DNA of 64,000 nucleotides from UBA5704 sp036264355 (GTDB lineage Bacteria; Acidobacteriota; Thermoanaerobaculia; Multivoradales; UBA5704), in contig DATARD010000190.1 in NCBI GenBank assembly GCA_036264355.1, positions 1-64,000 on the forward strand, in the 5' to 3' direction. Positions 59,174-64,000 of this stretch are shown here, one piece after another (the stretch's first letter is position 1; each line of letters opens with the position of its first letter). Under the pieces are notes generated by a model. It searched no databases, had not been told where the DNA came from, and saw only the letters and a program-made list of their open reading frames with translations. The translations under genes and the position numbers were made by a program.

Positions 59174-61666
59174 TCACTGCACGATCACCTTCACTTCCGG
59201 CGAGCCCTCCGGCGTGAAGGGGATGCGGACCTGGAAGGTGTGCTCGCCGGGCACCAGGCGCCAGCGCGCGGTGTAGGGGTAGTCCGCGGTCTGGTAGGGA
59301 TGGCCGTCAACGTACCAGACGACCTGGCGGACGGGGGGATCGACGACGACGGTGAGCGCCACGGTCGAGAGGGCCGCCGGCGTCTCCGGATCGCGCAGCA
59401 GGCGGGTGCGCGGCTCCGGGGACGTAATGCGCAGGCGCACCGGCCGGTTGGAGGCCAAAGCCGGACCGGTGCTCAGACCCGGCAAAGGCGCGGCGCCGGG
59501 ATGCAGGACGCTTACCTCGTCCGGCGGACGGGGCAGGTTCGAGGCGTCCTGCCAGGAGGCGTAGCGCGGCGGCAGGGAGACGAAGGTGCGCACCTCGATC
59601 TGCGAGCGCGGCGTGTCGGCGGTCGCCAGCAGGCCGTTGCGGCGGTCGATCGCCCGCTGCTGGTGGGCGGTGCAGTCGTCGGTGGGCTCCTCGCCGGGCC
59701 GGAACCACTCCAGGAAGACCTGCTCGCAGGCATCCGTGGCGCGGGCGCCGGTCAGAGCGCAGACCCGCACCGGCCGGTAGCCCCGCGGCGGCGGGAACGA
59801 GAGGTCCGCGAAGCCGTCCATCTGGTCGCGGTGCAGAACCTGGAGCACCTGCTGCACCAGCTCGGCCGCGGACATGTAGCCGCTCAGCCGGTTCATCGGC
59901 CGGAAAGCGGGATGCCCGACCCAGGCGCCGACCAGGTAGCGGTTGGACCAGGCCACGGCCCAGGCGTCGCGGAAGGCGGTGGAGGTGCCGGTCTTCACCG
60001 CCACCGGAAAGCGGTACTCCTCGGAGCCCATGCGCGGAAAGGTGGGCAGGCGCGCCAGCGGATCCGACAGGAACAGGGTGACCTGGCGCGCCGTCTCCTC
60101 GGAGACGATGCGCCGTTGCGGCAGAGTTTTTTGGCTGGGCTCCCCGATCTGACCATCGTGCCAGCGGAAGTCGCCGGTCCGCCCGTCGCCGGCGAGCACG
60201 AGATAGGCGCGCATCATCTCTTCCAGCGTCACCGGCAGGCCGCCGATCGCGATCCCCAGTCCGTAGTGCTTGGCCGGCAGCGCGCCTTCGGTGAGGCCGA
60301 GGTCACGGAACAGCGCATACCCCTGATCGAGACCGAGCCGCGCCAGCAGATCCACCGCCGGCACGTTGCGCGAGTTGGCGAGCGCCACCCGCGGCAGCAG
60401 CGGACCGAGGAAGAGATCGTCGGCGTTGGTGATGCCGCCCGGGCCGCGTTGCAGGTCGTCGAGCACCGTCGACGGGCGGATCAGGCCGCGGTCGAGCGCG
60501 GCGGCGTAGAGGAACGGCTTCAAGGCGCTGCCGGCGGAGCGGCGGACGCGGGTGTAGTCGATCGAGCCGGCCTGTCCCTTGTCGAAATAGCCGGCCGAGC
60601 CGACCCAGGCACGCACCTCGCGGCTCTGGAGATCGATGACGATGACCGCCGCGTTGCCGGCGCCGCGATCCGCCCAGGCGCGCACCGCACGGTCGGTCAT
60701 CCAGGTGACCTGCCGTTGCAGGTCGAGATCGAGGGTGGTGCGGATCAGCGGCTCGCCGCGGTGCTCACCTTTCTCGCCTTTCTCATCGGTGAGCAGCGAC
60801 TGGAGCCGGAGCACGGCGTGCATCGCTTCGTCGGTGCGCTTCTCCTTATAAGGAATGCGCAGCGCCTTGAGCTGGCGCTGCGCCAGCTCGAGCTCGGCGG
60901 CGGAGAGGACTCCCTGGGCCGCCAGGGTGCGCAGCGCCCGCTGGCCGCGCTCGACCGCCCGCCACCGCCCAGCGGGCAGATAGACGTTCATCTTCCCCGG
61001 CGCCTGCGGAATGCCGGCCAGGAAGGCGATCTCCGCCCAGCTCAGATCCTCCACCGGCTTGTCGAAATACCGCCGGGCCGCGTAGGCGATGCCGTGGATG
61101 CGGTTGCCGTAGGGCACGATGCGCAGGTACTGACGGAGGATCTCCTCCCGCCCATAGCGCGCCGTGAGGAGGACGGCGGTGAGCGCCTCCTGCGCCTTGC
61201 GCAGATAGCCGCGCTCACCCGGGCTCTGCATCCGCGCGATCTGCATCGCCAGGGTCGACGCGCCGGAGACCCGCCCGCGGTGGCGCAGGTTCTGGAACAC
61301 GGCGCGCGCCATGGCGCCCGGATCGACCCCGGGATGCGAGCCGAAATGCCGGTCCTCCAGGGCGAGAGTCGCCGCGATCACCCGTGGCGGCAGCGCCTCG
61401 ACCGGCCAGTAACCGAGCTCGCCATCGACCGGCGCGCCCACCTCGCCGAGAAACCGCCCCTGGCGGTCGCGCAGCAGGAAAGTCGCCGCCGGAGCCTCCA
61501 GATGCGCCCGCCAGAGCGCGGTGAGCACCACGAACACCCCGAGGAGCTGCGCCGTGGCGACCACGCCCACGAAGGTGCGGAGGATCAGGCGGCGGCGCTG
61601 CGCATGCAGCGCCGGGCTGAGCAAGCGGCGCAGGCGGCGGCGCCAGAGACGGAGGTGGGCTTTCAC
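59174..61666 (-). CDS. pbpC: Penicillin-binding protein 1C
   Basis: 830 residues. One membrane span near residue 35 (TFVGVVATAQLLGVFVVLTA). The GT51 glycosyltransferase has ATLALEDRHFGSHPGVDPGA, GASTLAMQIARMQSPGERGY and YLRIVPYGNRIHGIAYAARR. The transpeptidase has SAGSALKPFLYAAALDRGL (SxxK), ALANSRNVPAV (SxN) and PVAVKTGTSTAFRDAWAV (KTG). A C-terminal beta-sandwich as in PbpC (VRLRITSPEPRTRLLRDPET, WYVDGHPYQTADYPYTARWR) closes the protein. It polymerises and cross-links peptidoglycan. No alpha-2-macroglobulin partner gene is adjacent, unlike in many bacteria. Confidence 0.93.
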   Translation of the reverse strand: MKAHLRLWRRRLRRLLSPALHAQRRRLILRTFVGVVATAQLLGVFVVLTALWRAHLEAPAATFLLRDRQGRFLGEVGAPVDGELGYWPVEALPPRVIAATLALEDRHFGSHPGVDPGAMARAVFQNLRHRGRVSGASTLAMQIARMQSPGERGYLRKAQEALTAVLLTARYGREEILRQYLRIVPYGNRIHGIAYAARRYFDKPVEDLSWAEIAFLAGIPQAPGKMNVYLPAGRWRAVERGQRALRTLAAQGVLSAAELELAQRQLKALRIPYKEKRTDEAMHAVLRLQSLLTDEKGEKGEHRGEPLIRTTLDLDLQRQVTWMTDRAVRAWADRGAGNAAVIVIDLQSREVRAWVGSAGYFDKGQAGSIDYTRVRRSAGSALKPFLYAAALDRGLIRPSTVLDDLQRGPGGITNADDLFLGPLLPRVALANSRNVPAVDLLARLGLDQGYALFRDLGLTEGALPAKHYGLGIAIGGLPVTLEEMMRAYLVLAGDGRTGDFRWHDGQIGEPSQKTLPQRRIVSEETARQVTLFLSDPLARLPTFPRMGSEEYRFPVAVKTGTSTAFRDAWAVAWSNRYLVGAWVGHPAFRPMNRLSGYMSAAELVQQVLQVLHRDQMDGFADLSFPPPRGYRPVRVCALTGARATDACEQVFLEWFRPGEEPTDDCTAHQQRAIDRRNGLLATADTPRSQIEVRTFVSLPPRYASWQDASNLPRPPDEVSVLHPGAAPLPGLSTGPALASNRPVRLRITSPEPRTRLLRDPETPAALSTVALTVVVDPPVRQVVWYVDGHPYQTADYPYTARWRLVPGEHTFQVRIPFTPEGSPEVKVIVQ

Positions 61667-61698
61667 AGCTTGGATTCTACCGTGCTAGCCTCCACCCC

Positions 61699-62931
61699 AT
61701 GACTTTCACCGAAACCGAGTGCCGGCGCGCCCGGCGTGACTTCCCCGCTCTGGAACGGACACTGAACGGCCGGCCTCTCGCTTTTCTCGACGGACCGGCC
61801 GGCAGCCAGGTGCCGCAGGCGGTGATCGACGCGATCTCCGGCTACTACCGCACGTGCAATGCGAACACGCACGGCGAGTTCCCCACCAGCCGGGAGTCCG
61901 ACCGCCTGATGCTTGAAACGCGGGAGGCTGCGGCAGCTTTCCTGGGCGCGCCGAGTTGGCGGGAGATCTCCTTCGGCCAGAACATGACGACGCTCAACTT
62001 CTCGCTGAGCCATGCGCTGGCGCGGGAGATGAAACCGGGCGACGAGATCGTCATCACGGAGCTCGACCACGAATCGAACCGCGGGCCGTGGTTCTCTCTG
62101 CGCGAGCGGGGTCTCGTCGTCCACGAAGTCGCCCTGCGCCACGACGGCACCCTGGACCAGGAGGATTTCGCCCGCAAGATCAGCGAGCGCACCCGGCTGG
62201 TCGCCCTCGGTCTCGCCTCGAACGCCCTGGGGACGGTGAACGACATCCCGCTCGCCCGGCGTCTGTCGCGGGAGGTGGGCGCCTGGCTGCTGCTCGACGC
62301 CGTCCACCATGCCGCCCACTTCCCGATCGACGTGCAGGCGCTGGACACCGACTTCCTGCTCTGCTCGGCGTATAAGTTCTACGGTCCGCACGTCGGCATC
62401 CTCTATACGCGCCCCGGTCTGCTGAACCGTCTGCGCACCGACAAGCTGCGCGTGCAGGACGACGAAGCGCCCTACCGCATCGAGACCGGAACGCTCAACC
62501 ACGCCGCCCTCGCCGGAGTGAAGGCGGCGATCGAGTACATCGCCTCCTGGGGCCGCGGCGAGACGCTACGCGACCGGGTGGCGACGGCGATGACCGACAT
62601 CGCCGCCTACGAGCACGGCATCGCGAGCCACTACTACGGATCGCTGCGCCAGATCCCCGGCATCACCGTCTGGGGTCCGGACTTCACGTCGCCGCATCGC
62701 GCGCCGACCGTCTCGATCACGCTCGACGGCATCAGACCGCTGGAGATCGCGAGGCGCCTGGGAGACCAGGGGTTGCAGGTCTGGGAGGGGCACTTCTACG
62801 CGCTGCGGGCGATGGAGGTGCTGGGCCTCGCCGAACGCGGCGGCGTCGTCCGCACCGGCATCTGTATGTACAACCTGCGGGAAGAGATCGACCGCCTGCT
62901 CGAGGCCCTGCACGGGATCGCGGTCCGGTGA
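61699..62931 (+). CDS. Class V aminotransferase, cysteine desulfurase-like
   Basis: 410 residues. FLDGPAGSQVPQAVIDAISG, NANTHGEFPTSRESDRLMLE, SFGQNMTTLNFSLSHALARE and VGAWLLLDAVHHAAHFPIDV lead to the pyridoxal phosphate Lys in LLCSAYKFYGPHVGILY. This is the cysteine desulfurase-like (TIGR01976-type) branch; GTLNHAALAGVKAAIEYIAS is shared with it. The desulfurase Cys loop is not evident, so substrate remains open. It starts 32 bp from the divergent pbpC start and overlaps the hom start by four bases. Confidence 0.88.
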   Translation: MTFTETECRRARRDFPALERTLNGRPLAFLDGPAGSQVPQAVIDAISGYYRTCNANTHGEFPTSRESDRLMLETREAAAAFLGAPSWREISFGQNMTTLNFSLSHALAREMKPGDEIVITELDHESNRGPWFSLRERGLVVHEVALRHDGTLDQEDFARKISERTRLVALGLASNALGTVNDIPLARRLSREVGAWLLLDAVHHAAHFPIDVQALDTDFLLCSAYKFYGPHVGILYTRPGLLNRLRTDKLRVQDDEAPYRIETGTLNHAALAGVKAAIEYIASWGRGETLRDRVATAMTDIAAYEHGIASHYYGSLRQIPGITVWGPDFTSPHRAPTVSITLDGIRPLEIARRLGDQGLQVWEGHFYALRAMEVLGLAERGGVVRTGICMYNLREEIDRLLEALHGIAVR

Positions 62932-63929
62932 GGCTCCTTCTTCTCGGTTTCGGCAACGTCGGGCGGCGGCTGGTCGAGATCCTGGCGGACCGCGCGGCCT
63001 ATCCGGGCCTGGCGGATCTCGACGTCTCGATCGTCGGCATCACCACCGGCTCCCGCGGAGCGATCGCCGATCCCGCCGGTCTCGATCCGCGCACGGTCCT
63101 GGATCAGATTCGGACCCATGGTCAGTTTCCAGACCACCTCACCAGCCTGGAAGCGATCCGCACCCTCGACTGCGACGTCGTCGTGGAGATGACCCCGCTC
63201 GATATTCCGGGCCGAGGCGCTACCGCCATCGCCCATCTCCGCGAAGCCCTGGAGCAGAAGCGCCACGTCATCACCTGCAACAAGGGGCCGCTCGCCTGGG
63301 CCTGCCGGCCGCTGCGTGATCTGGCCCGGCGGCAGGACCGCGCCTTCCTCTACGAGACCACGGTGATGGACGGCGCGCCGGTGTTCAATCTCGCGCAGCG
63401 CTGCCTGCGGGGAAACACCATCCTGAGGATCGAAGGCATCCTCAACTCGACGACCAACTACGTCCTCTGCGCGATGGAGAAAGGCCAGTCCCTGGAAGAA
63501 GCCGTCGCCGCCGCCCAGGCGATCGGAGTCGCCGAAGCCGATCCGCGCAACGACCTCGACGGCTGGGACGCCGCGGTGAAGACCGCCGCCCTCGCCAACG
63601 TCCTGCTCGACGCGGAGATCGCTCCAGAAGAGATCGAGCGCGAAAGCATGGCGGCGATCTCGCCTGAAAGAATCCGGGAAGCACTGGCCCGTGGCCGGCG
63701 GATCAAGATCATCTGCGAAGCCTGGCGGGAGAGCGATCAGATCACTGCGCGGGTCGCCGCACGGGAAATCCCCCTCACCCATCCGTTCGCGCTGGTCGCA
63801 GGCATCAGCTCCATCCTCCGCCTGACCACCGACATCGCCGGCAAGATCGTGCTCACCGAAGAGGACCCCGACCTGTCGACGACGGCGTATGGGGTGATTT
63901 CTGATCTGTACCGCGTGCAGGACATCTGA
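62928..63929 (+). CDS. Homoserine dehydrogenase-like protein
   Basis: 333 residues from a GTG at 62928 (GTGA overlap). The nucleotide-binding start is LLLLGFGNVGRRLVEILADR; then VVVEMTPLDIPGRGATAIAH, EQKRHVITCNKGPLAWACRP with the catalytic-region Lys, TTVMDGAPVFNLAQRC, and ILNSTTNYVLCAMEKGQSLE, AEADPRNDLDGWDAAVKTAA. It lacks the C-terminal ACT domain. It reduces aspartate semialdehyde to homoserine, though in this context, coupled to an aminotransferase, a specialised substrate is conceivable. Confidence 0.88.
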   Translation: MRLLLLGFGNVGRRLVEILADRAAYPGLADLDVSIVGITTGSRGAIADPAGLDPRTVLDQIRTHGQFPDHLTSLEAIRTLDCDVVVEMTPLDIPGRGATAIAHLREALEQKRHVITCNKGPLAWACRPLRDLARRQDRAFLYETTVMDGAPVFNLAQRCLRGNTILRIEGILNSTTNYVLCAMEKGQSLEEAVAAAQAIGVAEADPRNDLDGWDAAVKTAALANVLLDAEIAPEEIERESMAAISPERIREALARGRRIKIICEAWRESDQITARVAAREIPLTHPFALVAGISSILRLTTDIAGKIVLTEEDPDLSTTAYGVISDLYRVQDI

Positions 63930-63936
63930 GGCCCCT

Positions 63937-64000
63937 CACGGGCACGTCGCAAACGCCAGCGTGTCCTGAATCGGCCGGAACGCCGTGCTCTGCGGGTTGT
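63937..64000 (-). CDS. C-terminus of an unidentified protein (runs off the window)
   Basis: The minus strand reads NPQSTAFRPIQDTLAFATCP and then TGA at 63937-63939. It is open to the right edge. The Cys near the end resembles the ends of secreted proteins of this genome, but twenty residues are too few to assign. It converges on hom with a 7-bp gap. Confidence 0.4.

Overview
The window is GC-rich (roughly two thirds G+C by eye) bacterial chromosome with short intergenic gaps and many GTG/TTG starts that overlap the preceding stop. I infer Acidobacteriota (a Thermoanaerobaculia- or Holophagae-like lineage). The reasons are the mix of a MoxR-vWA-beta-propeller locus, a futalosine-type menaquinone gene (mqnD), DUF885, DUF899/DUF2182, a C25 gingipain-like secreted protein, and many degenerate tandem repeats. 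No rRNA, tRNA, CRISPR array or insertion-sequence transposase was recognised.

Layout. 1-2.3 kb: a chimeric gene remnant, an indel-free 21-bp tandem array, a 42-44-bp palindromic repeat and an AbiEii-like nucleotidyltransferase. 2.3-5.6 kb: a decaying sulfide:quinone oxidoreductase / FadL-type porin / small secreted protein operon that keeps a well-formed sigma-54 promoter and an upstream palindrome, plus the 3' half of its probable sigma-54 activator. 5.7-9.5 kb: a class II lanthipeptide locus with two near-identical precursors and one LanM. 9.6-13.2 kb: cardiolipin synthase, a damaged PIN toxin-antitoxin pair and an archaeal/eukaryal-type prolyl-tRNA synthetase. 13.3-23.3 kb: nitrilase, NTR-like and phosphatase-like operon, secreted serine hydrolase, frameshifted transglutaminase, a 1239-residue C25 peptidase-like protein and a Cys-rich secreted protein. 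23.4-29.6 kb: gdhA with a PEP/pyruvate-binding protein, a damaged two-gene module and an ankyrin protein. 29.9-36.3 kb: a four-gene MoxR-vWA-bpX ternary system, one gene of which carries an in-frame palindromic insertion. 36.3-44.9 kb: two inverted-repeat elements, propeller proteins, a DUF899/DUF2182 pair with a regulator, mqnD-HAD, and a tandem family of three small secreted OB-like proteins, the third with an in-frame TGA. 44.9-53.9 kb: FAD oxidase/rhodanese/STAS/methyltransferase operon, CoA-transferase, serine hydrolase, maleylpyruvate-isomerase-like, M23 and DUF4262-DUF1851 proteins. 54.0-56.9 kb: a second 21-bp array running into a frameshifted CPBP protease, a PIN toxin whose 3' end is a 41-bp array, and a DUF433 antitoxin whose toxin is a stub. 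57-64 kb: DUF885, DUF6526, penicillin-binding protein 1C, a class V aminotransferase and homoserine dehydrogenase.

Two themes stand out. First, gene decay: about a dozen loci are frameshifted, truncated or interrupted, mostly toxin-antitoxin and sulfide genes. Second, three tandem arrays share a rigid period near a multiple of 21 bp (21, 21, 41) although their unit sequences are unrelated, and two of them form the 3' ends of damaged genes. The intact systems most worth experiments are the lanthipeptide pair and the MoxR-vWA-bpX locus. Function calls are from motif recognition by eye; no database search was run.
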